In this document: piece by piece, positions 9,140 through 17,771 of the stretch
How the letters are laid out: the number at the start of each line of letters is the position of its first letter
Position numbering within the stretch: the stretch's first letter is position 1
Assembly: GCA_044432645.1 (NCBI GenBank)
Contig: JAWXUM010000004.1
Coordinates: 39,191-103,190, forward strand
Direction: 5' to 3'
From: SIG603 sp044432645
Lineage (GTDB): Bacteria; Bacillota; Clostridia; Oscillospirales; Acutalibacteraceae
DNA length: 64,000 nucleotides
Position numbers and translations under genes: made by a program
Notes under the pieces: model-generated
Databases searched by the model: none
Told to the model about the DNA's origin: nothing
Seen by the model: only the letters and a program-made list of their open reading frames with translations

Positions 9140-9310
9140 ATGGCTTATATTATTACTGATGATTGTATCGCATGTGGTGCATGTGCAGCTGAATGTCCTT
9201 GTGGCGCTATCGCTGAAGGTGACGGCAAATATGTAATCGATGCTGATGCATGTGTTGATTGTGGCGCATGTGCTGGCGTATGTCCAGTTGAAGCAGCTAC
9301 TGCAGGCTAA
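9140..9310 (+). CDS. 2[4Fe-4S] ferredoxin
   Basis: A 56-residue clostridial-type ferredoxin, a low-potential electron carrier for fermentation enzymes and hydrogenases. Two CxxCxxCxxxCP motifs are complete: Cys9, 12, 15, 19 and Cys38, 41, 44, 48. An extra cysteine, Cys21, directly follows Pro20 of the first motif. The start is ATG 9140 because TGGAGGT lies just upstream; the in-frame ATG at 9125 is part of that ribosome site. Very small and abundant genes of this kind usually have their own promoter, as here, and it is closed by the palindrome at 9333-9358. Confidence 0.95.
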   Translation: MAYIITDDCIACGACAAECPCGAIAEGDGKYVIDADACVDCGACAGVCPVEAATAG

Positions 9311-9332
9311 TTTATTAGCGAAATTGTTAATT

Positions 9333-9358
9333 TGTAGGGGTGTAATTTCACCCCTACA
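9333..9358 (+). repeat. TGTAGGGG palindrome, also a likely terminator
   Basis: A perfect 10-bp inverted repeat, TGTAGGGGTG / CACCCCTACA, with loop TAATTT, followed by TTTTATTTTT. It terminates the ferredoxin transcript and has the same TGTAGGG start as the palindromes at 15098, 15957, 16051 and 63880. Confidence 0.8.
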
Positions 9359-9395
9359 TTTTATTTTTATAAAATATAGGATAAGAATAACATAT

Positions 9396-10118
9396 ATGAA
9401 ATGGGAACCATTGGGTAAAAATTTAAAAGTTTTAGTGTCTAAAGAACACACTTTTAATACTGATACATTAATTTTAGCATATTTTTCAAAACCGTCTAAA
9501 AATGATATTTGTGCAGATTTTGGCACAGGCTGTGGAACTATTGCACTTTTGTGGAAATATAGAGTTAACCCTAAACAAATTTACGCAGTAGAACTACAAA
9601 AAGATGCTTATAATCAGGCGAAAATTTCTATTAAAGAAAATAATTTTGAAAGCTTACATTTAATAAATAATAATATAAATAATTACAAAGATATTTTTAA
9701 ACACGGCAGTTTATCGCATATTGCTTGTAATCCACCTTATAAAGCTGTAAAATCAGGCATAAAAAACAATATAGATAACATGCGAATTGCAAGGCACGAA
9801 GATGAGCTTAGTTTGTGTGAGCTTGCAAAAGCAGTTGCTTACTCTTTAAAATTTGGTGGCAAGTTTTACATATGCCAACGCCCAGAACGTTTGACAGACG
9901 TAATGACAATTTTCAGAGAAAAGGGAATAGAGCCTAAAAAACTACAGTTAGTACAACAAAGCACTTTGAAAGCCCCATCACTTTTTTTACTAGAGTGTGT
10001 TAGAGGTGGAAAGTCTGGCTTAAGTATTATGCCTAATTTAATTATAGAAGAAAACGGAAAATACACAGATAAAATGACAGAAATATACGGCGATTATATG
10101 GAGGGAAGAGATGACTGA
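9396..10118 (+). CDS. tRNA1(Val) adenine-N6-methyltransferase family (TrmN6-like)
   Basis: A 240-residue class-I SAM methyltransferase. The SAM motif is ADFGTGCGTIALLW (about residues 38-51) and the catalytic motif is CNPPY, which is specific for N6-adenine or N5-glutamine methyl transfer. The N-terminal TFNTDTLILAYF segment matches the YfiC/TrmN6 family that modifies A37 next to the tRNA(Val) anticodon. The ATG at 9396 is chosen because upstream codons run through the ferredoxin terminator. Its ribosome site is weak (AGGA, long spacing). It overlaps rsmI by 8 bases; this pair is common in Firmicutes. Confidence 0.82.
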   Translation: MKWEPLGKNLKVLVSKEHTFNTDTLILAYFSKPSKNDICADFGTGCGTIALLWKYRVNPKQIYAVELQKDAYNQAKISIKENNFESLHLINNNINNYKDIFKHGSLSHIACNPPYKAVKSGIKNNIDNMRIARHEDELSLCELAKAVAYSLKFGGKFYICQRPERLTDVMTIFREKGIEPKKLQLVQQSTLKAPSLFLLECVRGGKSGLSIMPNLIIEENGKYTDKMTEIYGDYMEGRDD

Positions 10119-10959
10119 AAAAAATAAAATAAAAAAAGGTGCCTTATACATTGTAGGTACACCTATTGGAAATTTGTCTGATTTTTCCCCAAGGGCTGTT
10201 AATACGCTTACTGAAGTTGATTTTATTGCGGCTGAAGACACAAGAGTGACAGTGAAAATTTTAAATCACTTTGAAATAAAAAAGCCACTTATAAGTTATT
10301 TTGAGCATAACAAAATACAAAAAGGTGATTACATATGTCAAAGAATATTAGACGGTGAAAGTTGCGCTTTGGTGTCAGATGCAGGAATGCCAGCAATTTC
10401 TGACCCTGGTGAACTTTTAGTTTCGCAGTGTGCTGAAAAAGGTATAGAAGTTTTCGTAGTTCCTGGTCCAACAGCTGTAATTTCTGCCTTAGCGCTTTCA
10501 GCTTTGCCAACTGGAAGATTTACATTTGAAGGTTTTTTAACAACTAATAAGAGAAATAGAAAATTTCATTTAAATGAAATTAAAGACGAAAAAAGAACCA
10601 TGGTTTTTTATGAAGCCCCGCATAAAATGCTTAACACTTTAAAAGATTTTTACGAAGTTTTAGGTGATAGGAAAATTTCTATAGTAAAAGAAATTACTAA
10701 ACTTCATGAAAATGTTATGCGAACAAGTTTAGAAAAAGCAGTTGAGTATTACACTCAAAATACTGCTAAAGGCGAATTTGTTTTAGTTATAGACGGAGCA
10801 AATATTGCTCAAGAGGAACAAATCTCTTTAGAACAGGCAGTAAATATAGCTAAAGAATTAATTTTAAAAGGCAAATCATCAAGCGAGGCTGCTAAAGAAA
10901 CAGCAGTTAAAACTGGATACAAAAAAGGCGATATATATAAACTTTTGATAAATAATTAA
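10111..10959 (+). CDS. rsmI: 16S rRNA (cytidine-1402-2'-O)-methyltransferase
   Basis: A 282-residue tetrapyrrole-methylase-fold enzyme that 2'-O-methylates C1402 in the ribosomal P-site. Signature stretches are LYIVGTPIGNLSD at the start, AAEDTRVTVKILNHF, LVSDAGMPAISDPGE and FVVPGPTAVISALALS. A short C-terminal extension is normal. The ATG has GAGGGAAGAG just upstream, inside the end of the trmN6-like gene, so translation of the pair is coupled. No terminator is visible after it. Confidence 0.95.
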   Translation: MTEKNKIKKGALYIVGTPIGNLSDFSPRAVNTLTEVDFIAAEDTRVTVKILNHFEIKKPLISYFEHNKIQKGDYICQRILDGESCALVSDAGMPAISDPGELLVSQCAEKGIEVFVVPGPTAVISALALSALPTGRFTFEGFLTTNKRNRKFHLNEIKDEKRTMVFYEAPHKMLNTLKDFYEVLGDRKISIVKEITKLHENVMRTSLEKAVEYYTQNTAKGEFVLVIDGANIAQEEQISLEQAVNIAKELILKGKSSSEAAKETAVKTGYKKGDIYKLLINN

Positions 10960-10978
10960 GAAACGACAAAATTTACAT

Positions 10979-11007
10979 TTGATTTTAAAAAATAATGATG
11001 TTATAAT
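10979..11007 (+). promoter_or_regulatory. Promoter for the alpha-CTD/sigma-4 fusion gene
   Basis: TTGATT (10979-10984), 17-base spacer, TATAAT (11002-11007), 55 bases before the GTG start. This gives the 909-residue gene its own transcription, independent of rsmI. Confidence 0.65.
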
Positions 11008-11062
11008 ATTAATATAATATTTCGATTATTGCGTATTTTTTTTGTTAAAGGTGGTAATATTT

Positions 11063-13792
11063 GTGAAATACATGCTTAGAGAAAATTTAATTGAAGAGTT
11101 AGATTTTTCAACAAGAGTAATAAATGCACTTCATAATGCTGATTTTTACCTGATCGGTGATTTGTTGTCTTGCACAGAAACAGATTTATCAAAGCTTGAC
11201 AATTTAGGCAAAAAAAGCATTAATGAAATTGTGGATACAATAAACAAGTTAAAATCAGATGAAGAATTTCTATATATTTCACAAGAAAATTACATGCCAC
11301 AAAATATAAATAACACCACATTTATCTGGAAAGATGGTAAAGAATACTATGATATTCATGTGTGTGATATGAATTTAAGCGTGCGTGCATATAATAGTTT
11401 AATTAACGGAAAATTATTCTATTTTTCACAAATTTTCAATTTAACAAAAGAAGAATTAATTTCAATTCCATGTGTAGGAAGTGGAAGCGTAAATGAAATT
11501 GCAGAAATTATTTCAAATACAAAACCTATGATTTTACCACAAAATCTTAAAAGTGTACCAGAGTTTATATACGAAAAACTTATAAATAATCTTAAAACAA
11601 AAATTCAAATTGATATTAGCGATAATTACAATTTGTTACTTGATTTATGTTCGAATTTTTGTGAAACAGAACAATATCAAAAGTATGGATATAACGATAA
11701 ATCTGTTTTGTCTAACTTTTTTATCTCACAAGATTACATATTGAATTTGTTGGAACAACATGTTTTAAATATTTTAAGTGAAGAAATTTATGGGCTTGAT
11801 TTTAATACAATTTGCAAAAATATGCCAAGTTTTTTTTCTTCTAAAATTATCACTGGTCAAATTTTAGAAAATTTGATAAACCAAAATAATATATATATAC
11901 TTGATGACAAGCTTTACTGTATAGATTATGCTTCATTTATTGAAACTGCGCATTTGTATTTAAATGAAAAAGAAAGCACAGTTTTAAAAGGTAGAATAAA
12001 CGGTAAAACTTTAAGCCTAATTGGTCAAGAATTAAATATAACACGTGAAAGAACAAGACAAATAGAGCTTAAATCTATTCATAAAATCAAAGAATGTGGG
12101 GTTAAATTTAAAGAGGATATTTATAAATATCTTTATGAAAATTATTATTTAACTAAAGAAAATTTTTTGATAGCATTTGATAATGATGTAGAAAGTTACA
12201 ATTATCTTGAGATATTTTACAAAAATCACGGTATAAAACCTATGGATGACGTTTTATATGATGAAAAAATCCCAGCAATTTTAAGGAAAAAGATAGAAAA
12301 AGCAGTTTATAAAAACTATATACTAATTGACAATGAATATGTAAAACTTAGCAAAAGTGCTTTAAGCATTTATATTTTGAAAAAAATATCACCCAAAAGT
12401 GTAAGTTTTCAAGAATTCACTATTTTATATGAAAATCTTTTAAAAGAAATTCATATGCACGGAAAACATAACTTAGCATTAATGGATAGGGGTTATGAGA
12501 ATAAACTTTCTGCAAGCGATATGGTGCTTTGGAAGTACGGTAAAAAGTTTAGGTATTATAATATAAAAATTTACAATTTTAAATACTTGCTTGAAGCACT
12601 ATCTTTAAATCAATACGAAAATATAGAATTTTCTTGTTTGAAGTTTTTTAATTCACACCCAGAAATTATGGATGAATATGACATTCGTGATGAGTACGAG
12701 CTTCATAATTTGCTGAAAAAAATATGTAATAAAAATGACTTCCCAAACTTAGAATTCAAGCGTATGCCGAATATAGAGTTTGGTACTGTTGATAGAAATA
12801 AGCAAATAATGACCTTGTTATCGTCACTTAGTCCAATTTCGAACATGAATTTTGCAAAAGAGTATGAAAACGTATATGGAGTTAGGTCAAGTACTGTTAT
12901 AGCAAACTATATGAAAAATTTTGACAAGTATTTTTATAATGGTATTTATCAAATAAATTTTCCTAAAATACCAATTGATGAACAAAAAATACTCAAAGCT
13001 CGCTTAACCAAAGATTATTATTTGTATAGTGAAATTGATGAAATTTATCAGGACTTATTCCAAAGTAATACAGAAAAAACGGTCAATCCGTACGTGTTAA
13101 AATCGTTAGGATTTAAAACATATTCAAGTTATGTTATAAACTCTAAATTCAGTGGAGCAGTTAAATATTTTAATTATATTTTAACTTCTTCAGATTTTGT
13201 TGACATAACTAGTTTATCTAAAGGTATAAAAAATACAATATCTTTTACAACAGAGCTTAGTCGGCTTAAATCTTTATATGAATTAATAGAAATCAGTCCT
13301 AATCATTACATAAATATAAATAAGTTAGGCGAAATGGGTGTTACTAAAGAACTACTTTATGATTACCATAAAGAAGTTCTTGATTTTGCAAAACAGTACA
13401 AATTTTTCACAGTCCATTTTTTGAAAAGCAATGGCTTCAAACATAAACTTCACAAATTAGGTTTTGATAATTGGTTTTACACTTCGATAATAATTCAAGA
13501 TAAAAAAAATATTACATTTAAAAGATTACATGATAATAAAATCATTCATATAAGTGCAAAGCCTTTTACCTTGTCGGAATTTTTGGAGTATTACGTAAAA
13601 AACAATGCCAATACTTCTTACAAATTAAAAGAATTATCAAAAAAAATTGAAGGGAATTACGATATTAGAATTAGTACTTCTCAGTTAACAGAAATTGTTA
13701 AATCTAATTCGTTGCATTATGACCCAATAACTAAATCAATTTTTAAAAGCTATAAAAGCTATATTCAATATTTTAAGAAAAATAGTGAATAA
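11063..13792 (+). CDS. Large protein with two alpha-CTD-like domains and a sigma-70 region-4-like domain
   Basis: A 909-residue protein of unknown function. Residues about 10-62 align to the RNA polymerase alpha C-terminal domain (IGDLLSCTETDL, NLGKKSINEI). The DNA-contact positions of E. coli alpha (R265, N268, G296, K298, S299, E302) are kept as R18, N21, G49, K51, S52, E55. A second copy at about 98-151 keeps R108, N111, G139, S142, E145. Residues about 229-290 look like a winged helix. Residues about 298-345 match sigma-70 region 4 with recognition helix ITRERTRQIELKSI. The remaining 560 residues are Lys/Asn/Tyr/Phe-rich with possible further winged helices and no enzymatic motif. The GTG start follows AAAGGTGG. 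The DNA is more AT-rich than its rsmI and pgk neighbours. It is probably a promoter-binding regulator; this is inference. Confidence 0.75.
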   Translation: MKYMLRENLIEELDFSTRVINALHNADFYLIGDLLSCTETDLSKLDNLGKKSINEIVDTINKLKSDEEFLYISQENYMPQNINNTTFIWKDGKEYYDIHVCDMNLSVRAYNSLINGKLFYFSQIFNLTKEELISIPCVGSGSVNEIAEIISNTKPMILPQNLKSVPEFIYEKLINNLKTKIQIDISDNYNLLLDLCSNFCETEQYQKYGYNDKSVLSNFFISQDYILNLLEQHVLNILSEEIYGLDFNTICKNMPSFFSSKIITGQILENLINQNNIYILDDKLYCIDYASFIETAHLYLNEKESTVLKGRINGKTLSLIGQELNITRERTRQIELKSIHKIKECGVKFKEDIYKYLYENYYLTKENFLIAFDNDVESYNYLEIFYKNHGIKPMDDVLYDEKIPAILRKKIEKAVYKNYILIDNEYVKLSKSALSIYILKKISPKSVSFQEFTILYENLLKEIHMHGKHNLALMDRGYENKLSASDMVLWKYGKKFRYYNIKIYNFKYLLEALSLNQYENIEFSCLKFFNSHPEIMDEYDIRDEYELHNLLKKICNKNDFPNLEFKRMPNIEFGTVDRNKQIMTLLSSLSPISNMNFAKEYENVYGVRSSTVIANYMKNFDKYFYNGIYQINFPKIPIDEQKILKARLTKDYYLYSEIDEIYQDLFQSNTEKTVNPYVLKSLGFKTYSSYVINSKFSGAVKYFNYILTSSDFVDITSLSKGIKNTISFTTELSRLKSLYELIEISPNHYININKLGEMGVTKELLYDYHKEVLDFAKQYKFFTVHFLKSNGFKHKLHKLGFDNWFYTSIIIQDKKNITFKRLHDNKIIHISAKPFTLSEFLEYYVKNNANTSYKLKELSKKIEGNYDIRISTSQLTEIVKSNSLHYDPITKSIFKSYKSYIQYFKKNSE

Positions 13793-13808
13793 TTTTTAAG
13801 CTTTTCTC

Positions 13809-13837
13809 TTGAAATTTCACATTATATGGTATATAAT
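13809..13837 (+). promoter_or_regulatory. Promoter for pgk
   Basis: TTGAAA (13809-13814), 17-base spacer, TATAAT (13832-13837), 47 bases before the pgk ATG. Confidence 0.7.
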
Positions 13838-13884
13838 GTGACTGTTAGACAAGTTTTAATTATATATTGAAGGAGTTTTAAAGA

Positions 13885-15096
13885 ATGAAACTTAATAAAG
13901 TTACAGTAGACAATATCGAAGTTAAAGGTAAAAAAGTTTTAGTGCGTTGCGATTTTAATGTTCCACTAAAAGAAGGCGTTATCACAAATGATAACAGAAT
14001 TATTGGAGCACTTCCAACAATCAAAAAATTAATCGAAGGTGGCGCTAAAGTTATCCTTTGTTCTCATTTAGGTAAACCTAAAAATGGCGCAGAAGAAAAA
14101 TTCTCCCTTGCTCCAGTAGCAGTTAGACTTTCAGAGCTTTTAGGTAAAGACGTTGTTTTTGCAAACGACGACACAGTAGTAGGTGACAACGCTAAAGCTG
14201 CAGTTGCTGCAATGAACGATGGCGACGTAGTTCTACTACAAAATACAAGATTTAGAAAAGAAGAAACAAAAAATCTTGAACCATTTAGCACAGAGCTTGC
14301 TTCTTTATGCGAAGTTTTCGTAATGGATGCTTTTGGTAGTGCTCACAGAGCTCACTGCTCAACTGCTGGTGTTACAGAGCATATCACTAACACAGCTATC
14401 GGTTACTTAATGGAAAAAGAAATCGCTTTCCTTGGAAACGCTGTAGAAGACCCTGCTAGACCATTTGTAGCAATCTTAGGTGGTGCTAAAGTTGCTGATA
14501 AATTAAATGTTATCTCTAATCTATTAGAAAAATGTGATACACTTATCATCGGTGGTGGTATGGCTTATACATTTATCAAAGCTAAAGGTGGCAATATTGG
14601 TCAATCTCTAGTTGACCTTGAAAAATTAGATTATTGTAAAGAAATGATTGCTAAAGCTGAATCTTTAGGCAAAACAATTCTTCTTCCAGTAGATACAATT
14701 ACAGCTTCAGGTTTTCCAAATCCAATAGATGCTGAAATTGAAACAAAACTTTTCAAAGCCGGTACAATGACAGACGACCAAATGGGTTTAGATATCGGTC
14801 CTGAAACACAAGAACTTTACGCTAATGCAGTTAAAACAGCTAAAACAGTTGTTTGGAATGGCCCTATGGGTGTGTTCGAAAACCCAATTTTAGCAAAAGG
14901 TACAATAGCTGTAGCTGCAGCGCTTGCTGAAACTGAAGCAACAACAGTTATAGGTGGTGGCGACTCTGCTGCTGCTGTTATCAACCTAGGTTTTGCTGAT
15001 AAAATGAGCCATATATCAACAGGTGGTGGCGCTTCTTTAGAATATCTAGAAGGCAAAGTTTTACCAGGTATCGCAGTTATCGCTGATAAAAAATAA
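13885..15096 (+). CDS. pgk: Phosphoglycerate kinase
   Basis: A 403-residue glycolytic kinase converting 1,3-bisphosphoglycerate and ADP to 3-phosphoglycerate and ATP. The N-terminal substrate motif VLVRCDFNVPL, the HLGKPK loop, the GGAKVADKL segment and the C-terminal nucleotide motif GGGDSAAAV are all intact. Length is normal. The codon use is that of a highly expressed gene. AAGGAG precedes the start. It heads a pgk-tpiA-gpmI series; no gapA or eno is present on either side. Confidence 0.97.
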   Translation: MKLNKVTVDNIEVKGKKVLVRCDFNVPLKEGVITNDNRIIGALPTIKKLIEGGAKVILCSHLGKPKNGAEEKFSLAPVAVRLSELLGKDVVFANDDTVVGDNAKAAVAAMNDGDVVLLQNTRFRKEETKNLEPFSTELASLCEVFVMDAFGSAHRAHCSTAGVTEHITNTAIGYLMEKEIAFLGNAVEDPARPFVAILGGAKVADKLNVISNLLEKCDTLIIGGGMAYTFIKAKGGNIGQSLVDLEKLDYCKEMIAKAESLGKTILLPVDTITASGFPNPIDAEIETKLFKAGTMTDDQMGLDIGPETQELYANAVKTAKTVVWNGPMGVFENPILAKGTIAVAAALAETEATTVIGGGDSAAAVINLGFADKMSHISTGGGASLEYLEGKVLPGIAVIADKK

Positions 15097-15097
15097 T

Positions 15098-15128
15098 TTT
15101 GTAGGGCGGGGGCTTGCTCCCGCCGTAT
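15098..15128. repeat. TGTAGGG-family palindrome between pgk and tpiA
   Basis: After TTTTGTAGG comes the hairpin GGCGGGGGC / GCTCCCGCC with a TT loop and one G-T wobble (15105-15124). It begins two bases past the pgk stop. It resembles the elements at 16051 and 63880 and is unusually GC-rich for this DNA. There is no following T-run, so termination would be weak. Confidence 0.75.
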
Positions 15129-15173
15129 TGATTTAAAATAAATTTACAGTTATATACGAAAGGGATTTATACT

Positions 15174-15941
15174 ATGAATAAAACACTAAGAAAAGCAGTT
15201 ATCGCTGGTAACTGGAAAATGAACAAAACTCCAGCTGAGGCTGTTACACTTTTAAATGAAATCGCTCCATTAGTTAAAGATGCTGATTGTGACGTTGTAG
15301 CTTGCGTTCCTTACGTTGACCTACACGTAGCTTTAGAAGCAACAAAAGGCACAAACATCAAAATTGGTGCTGAAAACTGCCATTGGGAAAAATCAGGTGC
15401 ATATACAGGTGAAATTTCTGCTGATATGCTTGCTGCTATGGGCGTTCCTTATGTTATCACAGGTCACAGCGAAAGAAGAACTCTTTTTGGTGATACTGAT
15501 GTTACAGTTGCAAAAAGAACAAGAGCTGGTCTTGACGCTGGTTTAACAGTTATTCTTTGTGTTGGTGAATACCTAGAGCAAAGAGAACAAGGCATTACTA
15601 CAGAGCTTTGCGCGGTTCAAACAAAAATCGCTTTACAAGGCGTAACAAAAGAAGAATTAGCTAAAATCATCATTGCTTACGAGCCAGTATGGGCTATTGG
15701 TACAGGTAAAACTGCTACTGCTGAGCAAGCAGAAGAAGTTTGTGCTGATATTAGAAAAGTTTTAGCTGATTTATATGATGCAGAAACTGCTGAAACAGTT
15801 ACAATTCAATACGGTGGTTCTATGAATGCAGCTAATGCAGACGAGCTACTAGGCAAAGTTAACGTTGACGGTGGTTTAATCGGCGGTGCTTCTCTAAAAG
15901 CAGCTGACTTTGCTGCAATTATCACAGCAGCTTCAAAATAA
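15174..15941 (+). CDS. tpiA: Triosephosphate isomerase
   Basis: A 255-residue TIM barrel interconverting dihydroxyacetone phosphate and glyceraldehyde 3-phosphate. Catalytic residues are visible: Lys in GNWKMNK, His in ITGHSERR, Glu in AYEPVWAIGTG, and the phosphate loop GGASLKAADF at the end. Length is normal. An AAAGGGA site precedes the ATG. It is flanked on both sides by palindromic repeats. Confidence 0.97.
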   Translation: MNKTLRKAVIAGNWKMNKTPAEAVTLLNEIAPLVKDADCDVVACVPYVDLHVALEATKGTNIKIGAENCHWEKSGAYTGEISADMLAAMGVPYVITGHSERRTLFGDTDVTVAKRTRAGLDAGLTVILCVGEYLEQREQGITTELCAVQTKIALQGVTKEELAKIIIAYEPVWAIGTGKTATAEQAEEVCADIRKVLADLYDAETAETVTIQYGGSMNAANADELLGKVNVDGGLIGGASLKAADFAAIITAASK

Positions 15942-15956
15942 TTACTATATAATTTT

Positions 15957-16031
15957 TGTAGGGTACGCATTGCATGAGTACCGCACATATATATATCTTA
16001 TCTGCGGAACGCATAAAATGCGTTCCCTACA
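15957..16031. repeat. 75-nt composite palindrome folding as a four-way junction
   Basis: Four helices tile the element without unpaired joints. The outer stem is TGTAGGG (15957-15963) with CCCTACA (16025-16031). Arm 1 is 15964-15980 (TAC/GTA, then CAT/ATG). Arm 2 pairs CCGCA 15981-15985 with TGCGG 16003-16007. Arm 3 pairs AACGCAT 16008-16014 with ATGCGTT 16018-16024. Arm 3 recurs with an altered loop at 57780-57806. It is not a tRNA: no anticodon arm of normal size and no T-loop consensus. It lies between tpiA and gpmI. Confidence 0.8.
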
Positions 16032-16050
16032 ATTTTATATTACACATAAT

Positions 16051-16076
16051 CCGTAGGGGCGACTAGTAGTCGCCCA
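16051..16076. repeat. TAGGGGCGAC palindrome before gpmI
   Basis: CCGTAGG is followed by hairpin GGGCGAC / GTCGCCC (16057-16063 and 16069-16075) around TAGTA, itself part of a longer near-perfect palindrome. It is the closest relative of the 63880 element and sits 20 bases after the composite repeat. Confidence 0.75.
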
Positions 16077-16118
16077 TATTTAAAATATTGAGTTCCCAAC
16101 TGATGAAAGGAAACAAAT

Positions 16119-17639
16119 ATGAAAAAACCTTTAGTTTTAATGATATTAGACGGTTTTGGTAATTCTACTGAAACTTTAGCAGGAAGTAACGCTATAGCTT
16201 CTGCTAACACTCCTAATTTAGACGAAATCTTCGAAAATTCTGTTGTTACAGAAATTGGTGCTTCTGGCATGGACGTAGGTCTTCCAGACGGTCAAATGGG
16301 TAATAGCGAAGTTGGTCATACAAATATTGGTGCTGGTAGAATTGTATACCAAGAACTTACAAGAATTTCAAAAGCAATTGTTGACGGCGACTTTTTTGAT
16401 AATCAAGCTTTTATAGATGCAGTTAACAATGCTAAGAAAAATGGTAGCGCTTTACACCTTATGGGTCTTCTTTCTAACGGTGGTGTTCATAGCCACAATA
16501 CACATTTATATGGTCTTTTAGAACTTTGCAAAAAAATGGGTCTTGAAGAAGTTTATGTTCATGCTTTTCTAGACGGCCGTGACGTTCCACCTTCAAGTGC
16601 TAAAGACTTTGTCGAAGCTCTTTATAATAAATGCAAAGAAATCGGTGTTGGTAAAATTGCTACTGTTATGGGCAGATATTACGCTATGGATAGAGATAAT
16701 CGCTGGGATAGAGTTGAAAAAGCTTATTCTGCTATGGTTTATGGACAAGGCGAACAAGCAAACTGCCCTGTAGAAGCAGTTGCTAACTCATATGCAAATG
16801 GTGTTGTAGATGAATTTGTTCTTCCTACAGTTATCAAAGGTTCAAAACCTATCGCTGACGGCGATTCTATGATATTTTTTAACTTCCGTCCTGACAGAGC
16901 TAGAGAAATCACAAGATGTTTTGTTGACGATGCTTTCGACGGTTTCGATAGAGTTGGTGGTAAAAAGGACTTATTCTATGTTTGCTTTACTCAATATGAT
17001 GCAACAATGCCAAATGTACAAGTAGCTTTTAAACCTCAATCACTTGCTAATACGTTTGGTGAATATATTTCAGAAAAAGGTTTAACACAACTTAGAATTG
17101 CAGAAACAGAAAAATATGCTCACGTAACATTTTTCTTTAATGGTGGAGTTGAAAAACAGTATGTTGGCGAAGACAGAGCTTTGGTTAAATCTCCAAATGT
17201 TGCTACTTACGACCTACAACCTGAAATGAGTGCTAATGAAGTTACAGATAAAATGGTTGAAGCTGTTAAATCTGGTAAATTTGATGTTATAATTTTAAAC
17301 TACGCTAACTGTGACATGGTGGGGCATACAGGTGTATTTAGTGCGGCTACTGCTGCTGTTGAAGCTGTAGATACATGCGTTGGTAAAGTGGCTGAGGCTG
17401 TTGAAGAAATGGGCGGTGTTATTTTATTAACTGCTGACCATGGTAATGCTGACAAAATGATTGAAGCTGACGGTTCACCGTTTACTGCTCACACAACTAA
17501 CCCAGTTCCATTTGTTGTAATTGGTAAAGAGTGTGAAGTAAGACAAGGTGGAAATTTAGCTGATATCGCTCCAACTATGTTAAAACTTTTAGGCTTAGAA
17601 CAACCAAAAGAAATGACTGGTGTAAGTATAATTTTATAA
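16119..17639 (+). CDS. gpmI: 2,3-bisphosphoglycerate-independent phosphoglycerate mutase
   Basis: A 506-residue alkaline-phosphatase-fold mutase, dependent on Mn2+, that interconverts 3- and 2-phosphoglycerate. Metal and catalytic residues are present: LMILDGFG at the start, the phosphoserine motif GQMGNSEVGHTNIGAGR, DGRDVPPSSA, NFRPDRARE, NYANCDMVGHTG and TADHGNADKM. Length is normal. The start has GAAAGGAAA upstream, just beyond the palindromic repeats. A strong terminator follows. Confidence 0.97.
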   Translation: MKKPLVLMILDGFGNSTETLAGSNAIASANTPNLDEIFENSVVTEIGASGMDVGLPDGQMGNSEVGHTNIGAGRIVYQELTRISKAIVDGDFFDNQAFIDAVNNAKKNGSALHLMGLLSNGGVHSHNTHLYGLLELCKKMGLEEVYVHAFLDGRDVPPSSAKDFVEALYNKCKEIGVGKIATVMGRYYAMDRDNRWDRVEKAYSAMVYGQGEQANCPVEAVANSYANGVVDEFVLPTVIKGSKPIADGDSMIFFNFRPDRAREITRCFVDDAFDGFDRVGGKKDLFYVCFTQYDATMPNVQVAFKPQSLANTFGEYISEKGLTQLRIAETEKYAHVTFFFNGGVEKQYVGEDRALVKSPNVATYDLQPEMSANEVTDKMVEAVKSGKFDVIILNYANCDMVGHTGVFSAATAAVEAVDTCVGKVAEAVEEMGGVILLTADHGNADKMIEADGSPFTAHTTNPVPFVVIGKECEVRQGGNLADIAPTMLKLLGLEQPKEMTGVSIIL

Positions 17640-17654
17640 GTTAATATTAAAATT

Positions 17655-17687
17655 AATTCCTTAATGTTAATTATTAAGGAATTTTTT
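17655..17687 (+). terminator. Terminator of the pgk-tpiA-gpmI series
   Basis: AATTCCTTAAT / ATTAAGGAATT (11 bp) with a 7-base loop and a following T-run. Confidence 0.85.
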
Positions 17688-17707
17688 GTAAATAATTTTG
17701 TCTAAAG

Positions 17708-17736
17708 TTGACATATTGTGCTAAAATTGGTATAAT
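17708..17736 (+). promoter_or_regulatory. Consensus promoter for the LCP gene
   Basis: TTGACA (17708-17713), exactly 17 bases, TATAAT (17731-17736). This is a full consensus match 35 bases before the ATG. Confidence 0.85.
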
Positions 17737-17771
17737 TATATAGATATTTTATATTTGAAAAGGATGAAATT

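Noticed and set aside
9074..9526. Minus-strand frame across the ferredoxin gene
   Set aside because: It is antisense to the ferredoxin and the start of the trmN6-like gene, with no ribosome site or recognisable domain.
11063..13792. The alpha-CTD/sigma-4 gene as a genuine sigma factor or second rpoA
   Set aside because: There is no sigma region 2 and no alpha N-terminal assembly domain, so it cannot replace either.
13801..13860. Rho-independent terminator between the 909-residue gene and pgk
   Set aside because: No inverted repeat with a T-run is present; the region is better explained by the pgk promoter.
15957..16031. tRNA-like cloverleaf of tRNA length
   Set aside because: Arm 2 is too long, there is no GTTCRA T-loop and no standard anticodon loop; arms are palindromic repeats seen elsewhere.
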